Origin: Methylobacter sp.
GTDB lineage: Bacteria > Pseudomonadota > Gammaproteobacteria > Methylococcales > Methylomonadaceae
Direction of reading: 5' to 3'
Length of the DNA: 64,000 nt
NCBI GenBank assembly: GCA_030684815.1
Contig: JAUXXQ010000120.1
Coordinates: 18,492 to 82,491, forward strand
This document shows, in pieces, positions 48,909 through 59,412 of this stretch (the first letter of the stretch is position 1; each line of letters opens with the position of its first letter). The notes under the pieces are model-generated. The model ran no database searches, had not been told where the DNA came from, and was given only the letters and a program-made list of their open reading frames with translations. The position numbers were made by a program, and so were the translations under genes.

Positions 48909-49925
48909 TCAATTTAAGCCTTTAATAATATCCGCTATCAACTGCGGCCCGCGATAAATCAGGCCGCTGTAGATTTGTAGCAGACTCGCTCCGGCTGCTA
49001 ATTTTTCCCGTGCATCGGCAGCGCTTAAAATCCCGCCTGCCGCAATAATCGGAATTTTGCCGTTGAGTTCTGCAGCCAAGCCCCGCACCACCATCGTCGA
49101 TTTTTCCTTGACCGGCGCACCGCTTAAACCGCCTGCTTCATTGGCAAGCGGATGGCCTGCAATCTTATCGCGGGCAATAGTGGTGTTGGTCGCTATCACG
49201 CCGTCGATTTCAAACGCCAGTAACAGCTTGGCAATATGAGTTATTTCATCGGCGTTTAGGTCGGGCGCTATTTTCAGGGCTAAAGGTACGTAGTTACCGT
49301 GTTGCTGTTGCAGTTTCAGTTGCTCTTCTTTTAATGCGGACATCAGGCTTTTGATGTCATCGCCTTGTTGCAGCTGGCGCAGGTTTTTGGTGTTCGGCGA
49401 AGAAATGTTAATGGTGATGTAGCTGGCGGAGCTGTAGGCCTTGCGCAGCCCGATCAAATAATCATCGGCCGCATTTTCAATCGGGGTGTCGAAATTTTTG
49501 CCGATATTGATGCCCAGAATACCGGGGTAGCGGCTTTGTTTGACCTGAGCCAACAGGTGGTCGATGCCCAGGTTGTTAAAACCCATGCGGTTGATGATGG
49601 CTTGGTGTTCGGGCAGTCTGAACAAGCGCGGTTTCGGGTTGCCCGGTTGCGGACGCGGCGTCACCGTGCCTATTTCGACAAAGCCGAAACCTAAGGCCGC
49701 CAGCGCATTAATATAGTCGCCGTTTTTGTCCAGACCGGCAGCCAAGCCGAGCGGGTTGCTAAAATTCAGTCCCATGACGGTGACCGGTTTGGCGGCGATT
49801 TCCGGGTAAATGAGTTTTGACAAGCCGGTGCTATAGGCAGCGTTCAATAGTTTTAGCGTTACCTCGTGTGCGGTTTCGGGGTTCAGGGAAAACAACAGCG
49901 GGCGTAGTAAAGGGTAAAGGTTCAT
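48909..49925 (-). CDS. pyrD: Dihydroorotate dehydrogenase (quinone)
   Basis: [50 protein letters not shown]. Confidence 0.97.
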   Translation of the reverse strand: MNLYPLLRPLLFSLNPETAHEVTLKLLNAAYSTGLSKLIYPEIAAKPVTVMGLNFSNPLGLAAGLDKNGDYINALAALGFGFVEIGTVTPRPQPGNPKPRLFRLPEHQAIINRMGFNNLGIDHLLAQVKQSRYPGILGINIGKNFDTPIENAADDYLIGLRKAYSSASYITINISSPNTKNLRQLQQGDDIKSLMSALKEEQLKLQQQHGNYVPLALKIAPDLNADEITHIAKLLLAFEIDGVIATNTTIARDKIAGHPLANEAGGLSGAPVKEKSTMVVRGLAAELNGKIPIIAAGGILSAADAREKLAAGASLLQIYSGLIYRGPQLIADIIKGLN

Positions 49926-49955
49926 GGATATGGCCAGTAAAAGTTTATGGGTCTG

Positions 49956-50052
49956 TTAAGGTGGTTTTCTAAAAATAATTGTCCACGAAAGGCACGAAAA
50001 AACACGAAATTTTTGTGGACTTTATTTTTTGCAGTCCACATTAATCACCTAA
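49956..50052. repeat. Family B repeat, first of a tandem pair
   Basis: TTAAGGTGGTTTTCTAAAAATAATTGTCCACGAAAGGCACGAAAAAACACGAAATTTTTGTGGAC...ATCACCTAA. Confidence 0.75.
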
Positions 50053-50261
50053 GGTAATTTCTAATAAAAAATGTCCCTGATAATCAAAAGCTGTAGAAAA
50101 ACAGAGTCCACGAAAATCACGAAAGACACGAAAAAAAGCTTTAAAAACAATAGATTTACTTATTTTCGTATCGCATGTAGATACCTAATTTTGGCTTTTC
50201 GTGCTTTTCGTGTTTTTCGTGGACAATTATTTGGGGCTGTTTTTTTCAGGAAATCACCTAA
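50050..50261. repeat. Family B repeat, second of a tandem pair
   Basis: AAGGTAATTTC...AGAGTCCACGAAAATCACGAAAGACACG...CGTGTTTTTCGTGGACAATTATTT...CAGGAAATCACCTAA. Confidence 0.75.
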
Positions 50262-51355
50262 TGTGCGCTGTTCAATCGATAAGGTTCCGGCGCTATTTGC
50301 GGTGTGCGCGCCAAAACCAGATCAACCATCAGTTGCGCCGATGCGGGACCCATCGCCAGTCCGTTTCTGAAATGACCGGCATTGATATATAAATTGCTGA
50401 ATTCTGGGTGTTTATCAATGTAGGGAATGCCGTGTTCGGTGCCCGGCCTTAATCCTGCCCAGTGCTCGATTAACGGGGCATTTTTTAGCGCAGGCATCAA
50501 ATCCAAGGCAAAGCTGTTGAGCCGATCCCGCGCTGCTGTGGTCGTAGTTTTGTTGAAATCATCCTGCTCCACGGTGCTGCCTGCGAGTATTTTGCCGTCC
50601 CGGCGTGGAATCAGATATTGGTCGCCGTCCAGTACCATAAATTTAAGCGTTTCCGGTGGCGTATCAAATAACAGCATTTGGCCTTTGACCGGCGCTATTT
50701 TCGGCATCGCGCAGTCGGCAATAAAAAACTGCCGGAACAGTTGCCCAGTCCAAGCGCCCGCCGCAATAACCAGCTGGTTGACGGCAAACTTCCCCGATGC
50801 GGTGTTGATTGCGTTAATGCGCTTTTGGCTCAGGTCAACGGAGGTGACCGCACAATGCTCAATGAGCGTGGCGCCTTTATTGATCAGGTCTTGGCGCAAT
50901 GATTTTACCAAACGGGGATTGCGCGCTTGGGCAATATCGGGCAACCATAACGGCTGGTCGGGTTGGGTGTTAAGCGTACTAAAAAAATCGGCCTCAGCGG
51001 GTTGGTAGGCGATGGCGTTTTCGTTACACCAGTTTATTGCCGCCGCCAGGTCAGGATTTTTAGTGATCAGCAAACCGCAGGGTGTCCATTCCGGGTCTAT
51101 CCCGGTTTCGGTGCTCAGTTCCGAGGCTAAAGACGGGTACAGTTTCAGGCTTTGCAGCAGCAAGCGGGTAATCGCGTCCGCTTGCCGCCACGGATACAGC
51201 GGCAGCAAGATGCCGCCGCCGGCCCAGGAGGATTCCTGGCCCAATTGATTTTTTTCAATAATCGCGACGGTCGCGCCCGCTTTAATAAATTCGCGGGCAG
51301 TGAGCAGGCTGATGATGCCGCCGCCAATGAGGGTGATGTCAGGGGTTGTCGTCAT
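50258..51355 (-). CDS. thiO: Glycine oxidase (FAD-dependent)
   Basis: ITLIGGGIISLLTAREFIKAGATVAIIEKNQLGQESSWAGGGIL...GHFRNGLAMGPASAQLMVDL. Confidence 0.92.
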   Translation of the reverse strand: MTTTPDITLIGGGIISLLTAREFIKAGATVAIIEKNQLGQESSWAGGGILLPLYPWRQADAITRLLLQSLKLYPSLASELSTETGIDPEWTPCGLLITKNPDLAAAINWCNENAIAYQPAEADFFSTLNTQPDQPLWLPDIAQARNPRLVKSLRQDLINKGATLIEHCAVTSVDLSQKRINAINTASGKFAVNQLVIAAGAWTGQLFRQFFIADCAMPKIAPVKGQMLLFDTPPETLKFMVLDGDQYLIPRRDGKILAGSTVEQDDFNKTTTTAARDRLNSFALDLMPALKNAPLIEHWAGLRPGTEHGIPYIDKHPEFSNLYINAGHFRNGLAMGPASAQLMVDLVLARTPQIAPEPYRLNSAH

Positions 51356-51848
51356 GAAAATGAGGTCAGGGTTGTATCAAAAGCGAAGATTCTGCAAAGA
51401 ATAGTGAGGTGGCTATCATTACATAACTTGCCCGGAAGGAGAAAATAAAGCGTTCGCTCTTGGATATTTGGCCGTTTTTTTAGTTAATGATTAGCCAAAC
51501 AAGTCGCCATGAAGGCCGTGCAGCGCTTTTTTTTCGGGCTTCGGTGATTTTTTCGGGGATATTCGCTTCCGTTATAACGGTCAAATCTTTTTATTAAATA
51601 GGCGATACATTTTCAACTGTGGTGTAAAAGATACCGCTTAAATAGGCTGTTGTTTTTTACGTACAGTTAAGCGGTTGGTTATGATTTTGTCCGTTACTTA
51701 TTGAAAAATAAGTATTAATTAATATAAAAAAAGTGCCTCCAAAACTTGTAGGGAATTAGTTTAACTGCTACTATTGTCGATGGAAAATAGCTTTGTTGTA
51801 TTAATACAAATTTCCATAAAAAATAACAATCTCATGAGGGGATATGCA

Positions 51849-52742
51849 ATGATGAATAAAACTAAACTAGCGCTGGGTATTGCGGCAACATTGACAATGG
51901 CCGGTGCATTGGTTTCTACACAAGCTGTAGCTGGCTCAAAAGCTGACGTAGCGGGTATGAACAGTAAAGTTGATGCTTTAGAAGCGCAACTACAAGCAAT
52001 GCAAGCTGAAATCAGCCGTTTAAGGGCTGAATCAGGCCGTCCTGGTGCTGACGCGGGTAAAGTTCAGGAACTGGATGAATGGATGAATTCGGTTAAAAAT
52101 AACCCAGTTGAAGCTGCTGAAAAAAACCATGTTTTTTCTGCTCGTGGTGGTTGGATGCGTATGGATGATAACCGTGGTTCTACCGGCGGTTTGGCAGGGT
52201 CTGGTTTGGGTACGGATATTTTGACCAGTGAAACAGACAAAGACGCTTTTTATTATGGCGGCGCGATCGATTTCAATATAAACAACGACCTGTTTGGCTT
52301 ATTGCCGCACACTTCATTTTTGATGGAATTGGGTGTTGAATATTCTGAACTGGGCGACAAAAAAGACAGCGGCCTTGATAACGTTATTACTGCAGCGACT
52401 GGCCCAGGCGGCGTAACCGGTGGCGTGCCGACAAATTTACAACAAAGCGTAACCGTTAATATGTTACGTCTGAGTGCTGCGCCTAAAATTAAGTTCATGC
52501 ATGGCAGCAAATTCAGACCGTGGTTAATTCCAGTCGGTCTGGACGTCAATGTCATCAGCCCGCCATCCGATGCGGTAACCGTGTTGAATACCGGTATGCA
52601 GTTTGGCGCCGGTGCTGAATATGAATTGCTGAGAGGTATTGTGATTGGTGCTGACGGCCGTTACCACCACACCTTTGATAATGTCGACGGCGTTAACACC
52701 GACGGCTTCACTTTAGGTGGCTCTTTGGGTTTCAAGTTCTAA
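51849..52742 (+). CDS. Outer-membrane beta-barrel protein with N-terminal coiled coil
   Basis: Signal peptide MMNKTKLALGIAATLTMAGALVSTQAVA; SKVDALEAQLQAMQAEISRLRAE; C-terminal aromatic GGSLGFKF. Confidence 0.82.
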   Translation: MMNKTKLALGIAATLTMAGALVSTQAVAGSKADVAGMNSKVDALEAQLQAMQAEISRLRAESGRPGADAGKVQELDEWMNSVKNNPVEAAEKNHVFSARGGWMRMDDNRGSTGGLAGSGLGTDILTSETDKDAFYYGGAIDFNINNDLFGLLPHTSFLMELGVEYSELGDKKDSGLDNVITAATGPGGVTGGVPTNLQQSVTVNMLRLSAAPKIKFMHGSKFRPWLIPVGLDVNVISPPSDAVTVLNTGMQFGAGAEYELLRGIVIGADGRYHHTFDNVDGVNTDGFTLGGSLGFKF

Positions 52743-52776
52743 GTTTACTTATTTAGCGAAACCCGAAAAGGGCAAA

Positions 52777-52808
52777 AAAGGGAGGGTTTCAAACCCCTCC
52801 CTTTTTTT
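52777..52808 (+). terminator. Rho-independent terminator
   Basis: AAGGGAGGGTTTCAAACCCCTCCCTTTTTTT. Confidence 0.88.
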
Positions 52809-53293
52809 ATGGTTAAAAATAAGGTGTGCGACACTTAAAATAATGGGCGTCTTTATAGGGTCTAAGCGTTACCATATCATCCGATATGGCGTTCAGAGAA
52901 AACCGGCAAAGTGTAGGTTTGGCAACAATAACGTTGTAAAAAAAACTGAATCCACTGGCGCATAATTGGCGCTAGTGAAATCTGGCATCGCGAAATGCGC
53001 ACCCCCTATTAAGGGGCGCATGGACAATAATCCCAACCATACCAACCTGGGCAGAAGCCTACAGGTTGAAACCGGCGGAAAATTCCACCTGTTAAAATCT
53101 GTTACAACTTGAATTCGCCCAACAATCAAGCTGGTTAATGCCGTTTTTTTGTGGCTGTGGAGTTTGGCAACGATTGCGGCCAGTTTTACGCAACTATCCC
53201 ACCCCATCCTATGTAAGCCCACGTTTAAAGTGTACCCAAGCGCGTACCCTTTTTTGATGCTAAAAAATAATAGCTTTAAATATTAACGACTTA

Positions 53294-53968
53294 TTACATT
53301 AAACCATGCTCCGCAAAGGAGTAGGGATCGCCGTCGCCGATTATGAAATGATCCAATACGCGTATGTCGAACAGAGCCAACGCTTGTTTGAGTTTATCGG
53401 TGATGTGTTTGTCGGCCTGGCTGGGTTCGGAGATGCCGGACGGATGGTTGTGGGCAAAAATTACTGCCGCTGCGTTATGGTGTAAGGCTTGCTTGGCGAC
53501 TTCCCGGGGATAAACGCTGGCGCCGTCTATGGTGCCACGGAACAGTTCATCGAGTTGTATGACGCGGTGTTGGTTGTCGAGAAACAGACAGGCAAACACT
53601 TCGTAGTTGTAGCCGCGCAGTTGGGCGCTGAGGTAAGCGCGGGTGATGTCCGGGCTGGTTAGGGCGTCGCCGCGTTGCAGGGCTTCTTTAAAATGGCGTT
53701 TGGCCATTTCCAATACTGCCTGGAGCTGGACATAGGTGGCGTCACCTAAGCCTTTGCCTTGGCAAAAACGTTTTTTATCGGCGCCTAATAAGGCTTTCAG
53801 GGAGCCGAAGTCGGTGAGCAACTCACGGGCCAAATCAACCGCCGATTTGCCGGGCACGCCGGTACGTAAAAAAATGGCCAACAGCTCGGCATCGGTTAAA
53901 GCCTCCGGGCCGCGTTGCAACAGTTTTTCCCTAGGCCGATCCTCTGCCGACCAATCCTTAATAGACAT
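53294..53968 (-). CDS. radC: RadC-family JAB/MPN protein
   Basis: [33 protein letters not shown]...[27 protein letters not shown]. Confidence 0.96.
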   Translation of the reverse strand: MSIKDWSAEDRPREKLLQRGPEALTDAELLAIFLRTGVPGKSAVDLARELLTDFGSLKALLGADKKRFCQGKGLGDATYVQLQAVLEMAKRHFKEALQRGDALTSPDITRAYLSAQLRGYNYEVFACLFLDNQHRVIQLDELFRGTIDGASVYPREVAKQALHHNAAAVIFAHNHPSGISEPSQADKHITDKLKQALALFDIRVLDHFIIGDGDPYSFAEHGLM

Positions 53969-53998
53969 AAACTTCCCCCTAGTGTGATTGAGATTTAA

Positions 53999-54141
53999 GG
54001 GCTTCCCATTTAAAGCGGGACAAGTATGCCGAAGTAGACCTTCCAGGTTTTACGACTGCCCTGGATGGCGGAAGTGCTGGAGCCGCCGGGAGCGGCTCCA
54101 GTAAAAACCTGGAAGGTCTGTCCCGTGTTAAGTTGATAGCC
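53999..54141 (+). repeat. Family C repeat copy 2
   Basis: GGGCTTCCCATTTAAAGCGGGACA...GACCTTCCAGGTTTTACGACTGCCCTGGATGGCGG...CCTGGAAGGTCTGTCCCGTGTTAAGTTGATAGCC. Confidence 0.9.
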
Positions 54142-54160
54142 GATTTAAGCATAGAAGAAT

Positions 54161-55411
54161 TTGTTGAACCTTGCCATAATGCCGCTTTTGTTCAAGTTTA
54201 CGGGCATTGTTATTAATAAGCATATTTTATTGGCGGTCTGCGGCGGCATTGCGGCGTATAAGTCGGCTGAATTGGTCAGGTTGTTGCGTAAACAGGGTGC
54301 TACGGTGCGCGTGGTGATGACGCATGCTGCCATGCAGTTTGTCAGTCCGCTGACGTTTCAGGCGCTGTCCGGGCATCCGGTGCACAGCGAATTGCTCGAT
54401 GTCCATGAAGAGCAGGCGATGAGCCATATCAGTCTGGCGCGCTGGGCCGATGTTTTGATTATTGCGCCGGCAACGGCAAACACGCTGGCTAAATGCAGTC
54501 ATGGTTTGGCTGACGATTTGCTGTCAACGCTGTATTTGGCGGCAAGTTGTCCGGTTTATGTGGCGCCGGCGATGAATCAGGCGATGTGGCATAAGCCGGT
54601 GACCCAGGAAAATATACAGCGGCTCAAAAGCCACGGCGTTACGGTGATAGGCCCGGAACAGGGCGATCAGGCGTGCGGCGAAACCGGTTTTGGCCGGATG
54701 TCCGAGCCGGTGGATATTTGTCGGCGCGTGCTGGCGGAACCGGCGGCGCACTGTTTAAGCGGGCTTAAGGTGCTGGTCAGTGCCGGGCCGACCCGCGAAC
54801 CGCTAGACCCGGTGCGTTACATCAGCAACCGCAGTTCCGGGAAAATGGGTTATGCGCTGGCTGAGGCGGCGTTAAAAGCGGGCGCTGAGGTCACGCTGGT
54901 CAGCGGCCCGGTGGCGCTGTCGGCACCGTTTAATGTGGCGGTGATCAAGGTGGAAACGGCGACGCAAATGTATGCAGCGGTTATCAGCGAGGCGGCACAG
55001 CATGATATTTATATCGGTGCGGCGGCGGTTGCCGATTACAGTCCGGTGCGGGTGGAAGCGGCAAAAATAAAAAAACAAGGCGGGCAGACCACGCTGACGC
55101 TACAGAAAACCCAGGATATTTTGGCCGATGTGGCACAGCTCGAACAACGCCCGTTCACGGTTGGCTTCGCCGCCGAAACGCATGACCTTGAACAATATGC
55201 CCAAGATAAATTGCTGCGCAAAAATCTGGATATGATTGCGGCAAACTGGGTGGGGCGCGAGCTGGGCGGTTTTGACAGCGAGCAAAATGCGTTGCAGGTG
55301 TTCTGGAAAAACGGCCGAAAAAATCTGGCTATGACCGATAAAAACCACTTGGCCGAACAATTGATCGGCTTAATCGCAGAGAGAAGGGAAGATGAAAAAA
55401 ATACAGCTTAA
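54161..55411 (+). CDS. coaBC: Phosphopantothenoylcysteine decarboxylase/phosphopantothenate-cysteine ligase
   Basis: [36 protein letters not shown]...[32 protein letters not shown]; start codon uncertain. Confidence 0.96.
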   Translation: MLNLAIMPLLFKFTGIVINKHILLAVCGGIAAYKSAELVRLLRKQGATVRVVMTHAAMQFVSPLTFQALSGHPVHSELLDVHEEQAMSHISLARWADVLIIAPATANTLAKCSHGLADDLLSTLYLAASCPVYVAPAMNQAMWHKPVTQENIQRLKSHGVTVIGPEQGDQACGETGFGRMSEPVDICRRVLAEPAAHCLSGLKVLVSAGPTREPLDPVRYISNRSSGKMGYALAEAALKAGAEVTLVSGPVALSAPFNVAVIKVETATQMYAAVISEAAQHDIYIGAAAVADYSPVRVEAAKIKKQGGQTTLTLQKTQDILADVAQLEQRPFTVGFAAETHDLEQYAQDKLLRKNLDMIAANWVGRELGGFDSEQNALQVFWKNGRKNLAMTDKNHLAEQLIGLIAERREDEKNTA

Positions 55412-55847
55412 AATTCTGGATGGCCGTTTAGGCAAGGATATTCCGTTGCCGGACTATGCCACAGCCGGGTCGGCGGGCTTGGATTTGCGCGCTTGTCTGG
55501 ATGAACCGGTCGAATTGCAGCCGGGGGAAACAGTGTTGATTCCCACCGGCATGGCGATTTATATTAACGACCATCAGTTGGCTGCGGTGTTGTTGCCGCG
55601 TTCCGGTTTAGGGCATAAACATGGCATCGTGCTGGGCAATCTGGTTGGGCTGATTGATTCGGATTATCAGGGTCAGGTTTTTATTTCCTGCTGGAATCGG
55701 GGCAATACCGCGTTTACCATTAATGTCGGCGAGCGTATTGCGCAGATGGTTTTTGTGCCGGTGGTGCAGGTGAAATTCGAGCAAGTTGACAAATTCGATG
55801 AAAGTTTGCGCGGTATCGGCGGCTTTGGCCATACCGGCCGACATTAA
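55392..55847 (+). CDS. dut: dUTP diphosphatase
   Basis: [17 protein letters not shown]...[28 protein letters not shown]...[12 protein letters not shown]. Confidence 0.97.
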   Translation: MKKIQLKILDGRLGKDIPLPDYATAGSAGLDLRACLDEPVELQPGETVLIPTGMAIYINDHQLAAVLLPRSGLGHKHGIVLGNLVGLIDSDYQGQVFISCWNRGNTAFTINVGERIAQMVFVPVVQVKFEQVDKFDESLRGIGGFGHTGRH

Positions 55848-55880
55848 AATAACATTGCAGTAACTTTTCAGCGAAAGAAG

Positions 55881-55969
55881 CAATGGAACGCGGATGACAC
55901 AGATAGGACGGATTTACACGGATTTTTTAAAATATACCGTGCGTTATCAGTGTCATTCGTGTTCCATTT
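55881..55969. repeat. Family E foldback element
   Basis: CAATGGAACGCGGATGACAC ... GTGTCATTCGTGTTCCATTT, imperfect inverted arms. Confidence 0.7.
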
Positions 55970-56029
55970 AATCATCTTTAGCAGCGCTGAGCCGTTACCA
56001 TCGCAGATTAATTTACTATAGGCATAATT

Positions 56030-58567
56030 ATGGTACGACTATTTTCTTTACTGTCAGCGTTTGCTGTTTTAATGATCCTCGTTGTCGGTGGCGGCATTTA
56101 TTGGCTCAGTGCGGCGCAGGTCGGGCAAGCAAGGCAAGATTCCGCGACGACGGCGGCAAGCAGCCTTGCTGCTAATCTGACTGAGCAAATCAATATGCGC
56201 ATCAATACGGTGGAAAAAATGGCGCAAGACCCTGAGGTCGTGGCTGCTGTCATCAGTGCCGATCCGGGGCAATTGACTGCGGCCGCCGAGAAATTGGAAC
56301 GCCATTTGCCGGGTGTACTGAAAATCAGGTTGCTATTGCCCGGTATCAGTGAGCTGGACAACAAAAGCGTACCCAGAATGGGCTATGCCGATCTGGATAT
56401 GGTGAGGGAGACATTTAGTAAGGATCAACTGCCTGCGATACAAGGCGATATGGGGCCTGACCGGCATTTGGCGATAACCCGCCGGATTATGCACAATGGG
56501 CAGGCGGTCGGCGTGATTCTGGCCAGTTTGGCTTATGATTTTGTCAATAAAACGGTGCAGGCGACGGCGCTAAATGACGGCTATGTTGAACTGAAACAGG
56601 GTGCGCTGGCTTTAGCGGCTGTGGGCGAGGTGCCGGCCGAGGAGGAAAGCGCCGATGCGCAAAAAATCACCCTCGCCAACACCGGCTGGGAGTTGCGCTA
56701 CCAAGTTGCCGACACGACAAATTCCAGTAACTTGATGGTTATTTTTGCGGTGATTATTGTGCCCGCATTGCTAGTGCTGGCGGCCTTCTTTATCGGCTAC
56801 CGGAAGCTTTCACAGATATTGACCGAGGATTTGGGCTGTGTACTGAAAGCAAGCAAGGACATGATGACCAATAAACTGCAAGGCACCTATCCGGTTAAGC
56901 TGGCGGAAATGGATGCGGTGGTGTCGACGCTGGTGCAGTTCAAACGGGTTTTGGATAGCGAGGGCATCGAAATTCCTGATCATGATACCGGCGATGCCCA
57001 GATGAACCGTTTTTTCGATGGCTTTGATGACCCGCTAAATACCGGCGGCTCGATGCTATGGGGCGGGGACGAACCAGCGCCGGTCGCCGCAAAAAACGAA
57101 GCCAGCGCGCCAGTTAGCTTTAACAAGCCTGACATTATTGAAACAACCGTGCCCGATTCCTTTGATATGCCGATGACGGTAACAAAAACCGCTGACACCG
57201 GCATCATTTTCAGGGCTTACGACATTCGCGGCATCGTCGGCAAGACCTTGACCAAAGACGTGGTTTACGACATTGGCCGGGCGCTGGGTACTCAAGCCAA
57301 AGAACAGGGCTGCAAAACCATGGTGGTTGGTCGGGATGGCAGAACTTCCAGTCCGGCTCTGGCGGAAGCGTTGGCTAAAGGCCTTATCAGCACCGGGCTT
57401 AATGTGCTGGATATTGGCATGGTGCCGACACCGGTGCTGTATTTCGTCGCCAAGCATACCGAAGGGCGTTCCGGGGTGATGATCACCGGCAGCCATAACC
57501 CCGCTGATTATAATGGCCTGAAAATGGTCATTAACGGCGAAACGCTGGCCAACCAAAAAATCCAGCAATTGAAAGGCTGCATCGATAATGCGGCTTACGC
57601 AACCGGCAATCCCGGCAGCATCGAAGAAAACAGCCAGTACAGCAATGAATACATCGGCCTTATTGATGAAGACATACACATTGCCAGGCCGTTGACCGTA
57701 GTGCTCGATTGCGGCAACGGCGTGGCCGGTGAGTTGGGGCCGAAGCTACTGAAAACCTTGGGCTGCAACGTGGTGGAACTGTTCTGCGACATCGACGGCA
57801 ATTTCCCCAATCACCATCCCGACCCCAGCAACCCCAAAAACCTGACCGAACTGATTGCAACCGTCAAACATTACAAGGCCGACCTCGGCATTGCTTTTGA
57901 CGGCGACGGCGACCGTTTGGGCATCGTTGATTCAAGCGGCAAAATCATCTGGCCGGATCGGCAAATGATGCTGTTTGCCAAAGATGTATTGGCCGGAAAA
58001 CCCGGCGCAGAAATCATTTACGACGTGAAATGCAGCCGTCATTTGCCCGAACAGATTACCAAATTCGGCGGCAGGCCGACGATGTGGAAAACCGGGCATT
58101 CCTTGATAAAAGCGAAATTGAAGGAAACCGGCGCCAAACTGGCTGGTGAAATGAGCGGGCATATTTTCTTTAATGACCGCTGGTTCGGCTTTGATGATGC
58201 GCTGTATTCCGCAGCCCGTTTGCTGGAAATCATATCCCGCGACACCCGCAGCAGCGCCGAGGTGTTTGCCGATTTTCCCGACAGCATCAACACCCCGGAA
58301 TTGAATGTGGCGCTGGAAGAAGGCGAAAACTTCATTTTTATCGAGCGTTTGCTGGCGGCGGCTCATTTCACCGACGGCAAAATCATTGACATAGATGGGA
58401 TGCGCGTCGATTTTGCCGATGGTTGGGGACTGGTGCGGGCATCGAATACCACGCCGTCTTTGGTGATTCGTTTTGAGGCCGATTCGGATGAGGCCATGCG
58501 TCGGATCCAACAGCAGTTCGGTGACTTGATGAAAACGATTAAGCCCAACATTAACTTGCCTTTTTAG
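56030..58567 (+). CDS. algC: Phosphomannomutase/phosphoglucomutase with N-terminal membrane/periplasmic extension
   Basis: IIFRAYDIRGIVGKTLTKDVVYDIGRALG...GVMITGSHNPADYNG...AFDGDGDRLGIVD; N-terminal TM and about 390-aa extension. Confidence 0.93.
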   Translation: MVRLFSLLSAFAVLMILVVGGGIYWLSAAQVGQARQDSATTAASSLAANLTEQINMRINTVEKMAQDPEVVAAVISADPGQLTAAAEKLERHLPGVLKIRLLLPGISELDNKSVPRMGYADLDMVRETFSKDQLPAIQGDMGPDRHLAITRRIMHNGQAVGVILASLAYDFVNKTVQATALNDGYVELKQGALALAAVGEVPAEEESADAQKITLANTGWELRYQVADTTNSSNLMVIFAVIIVPALLVLAAFFIGYRKLSQILTEDLGCVLKASKDMMTNKLQGTYPVKLAEMDAVVSTLVQFKRVLDSEGIEIPDHDTGDAQMNRFFDGFDDPLNTGGSMLWGGDEPAPVAAKNEASAPVSFNKPDIIETTVPDSFDMPMTVTKTADTGIIFRAYDIRGIVGKTLTKDVVYDIGRALGTQAKEQGCKTMVVGRDGRTSSPALAEALAKGLISTGLNVLDIGMVPTPVLYFVAKHTEGRSGVMITGSHNPADYNGLKMVINGETLANQKIQQLKGCIDNAAYATGNPGSIEENSQYSNEYIGLIDEDIHIARPLTVVLDCGNGVAGELGPKLLKTLGCNVVELFCDIDGNFPNHHPDPSNPKNLTELIATVKHYKADLGIAFDGDGDRLGIVDSSGKIIWPDRQMMLFAKDVLAGKPGAEIIYDVKCSRHLPEQITKFGGRPTMWKTGHSLIKAKLKETGAKLAGEMSGHIFFNDRWFGFDDALYSAARLLEIISRDTRSSAEVFADFPDSINTPELNVALEEGENFIFIERLLAAAHFTDGKIIDIDGMRVDFADGWGLVRASNTTPSLVIRFEADSDEAMRRIQQQFGDLMKTIKPNINLPF

Positions 58568-58694
58568 GCTATCAACTTAACGCGGGACAGACCTTCCAGG
58601 TTTTACGACTGCCATGGATGGCGGAAGTGCTGGAGCCGTCGGGAGCGGCTCCAGTAAAAACCTGGAAGGTCTGTCCCGCTTTAAATGGGAAGCC
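58566..58694 (-). repeat. Family C repeat copy 3; flanks inverted relative to the core
   Basis: GGCTATCAACTTAACGCGGGACA[core]TGTCCCGCTTTAAATGGGAAGCC; the core reads in the same + orientation as copies 1 and 2. Confidence 0.9.
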
Positions 58695-58775
58695 TAAATT
58701 CGAGTTTCTTGTACAATAACAACGCTATTGAAATAGTCGTTTAGGTATTCAGTTTTTAACCACCCGGGGAAAATA

Positions 58776-59171
58776 ATGAAAAAAATAAATATGTTAGTTG
58801 CGTCGTCTTTGTTGTTTGGCTTATCAGGCACTGCGGTATTGGCCGATACCCTGACTTCGAATAAGGACATCATCGGCAGTTGGTTTTTGGGCTACAGCAA
58901 AAAATCACCCGACGCTACAGAAACTAAACCGATGGGCATGACCTGGGTGATTAACGACACCCAGCTAGTCCAAAAAGACATCCCTCAAGTCAGGGGCAAT
59001 CCTTACGACGCGCCTGCAGTTGATTATCTTGTTGAAGACGGCAATTTAAAAGTCAGCATACTGGGCAGGGCGGGTAAATTCGACGTTTATTCATTAGAAG
59101 AAAAATCCGACACCGCCATGGTGCTTAAGGACAATAAGTACGGAACCTATCTGTATTTCACTAAAAAATAA
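58776..59171 (+). CDS. Secreted hypothetical protein
   Basis: Signal peptide MKKINMLVASSLLFGLSGTAVLA; 131 aa. Confidence 0.7.
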   Translation: MKKINMLVASSLLFGLSGTAVLADTLTSNKDIIGSWFLGYSKKSPDATETKPMGMTWVINDTQLVQKDIPQVRGNPYDAPAVDYLVEDGNLKVSILGRAGKFDVYSLEEKSDTAMVLKDNKYGTYLYFTKK

Positions 59172-59188
59172 GTTATTGTTGGTCGGAC

Positions 59189-59383
59189 GTGATGGAACCT
59201 TACTCTCGAGATTGTCCGCTATGCCGGATTATGCGCAGCCTGGCGTTTTCCGGCATTGGTATGGGCGGCGGCATAGGCATTGCGTATCTGTTCGGCGCCT
59301 CCAAAGAAGACATGATACTGACCGGCATTTTCGTCGCGGCGGTATTGGTCTTTGGCCGGAAGCGCCAGCAACCGCGTGAATAA
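59189..59383 (+). CDS. Small membrane protein
   Basis: YSRDCPLCRIMRSLAFSGIGMGGGIGIAYLFGASKEDMILTGIFVAAVLVFGRKRQ; two hydrophobic segments. Confidence 0.6.
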   Translation: MMEPYSRDCPLCRIMRSLAFSGIGMGGGIGIAYLFGASKEDMILTGIFVAAVLVFGRKRQQPRE

Positions 59384-59412
59384 TAGGAATCCCCTTGCTT
59401 TGGCTGGGGGTG

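Noticed and set aside
50071-50370. 99-aa plus-strand ORF MSLIIKSCRKTESTKITKDTKK...
   Set aside because: Entirely translated family B repeat running into antisense thiO.
57056-57679. 207-aa and neighbouring minus-strand ORFs antisense to algC
   Set aside because: Shadow ORFs; phosphomannomutase motifs are in the sense frame.
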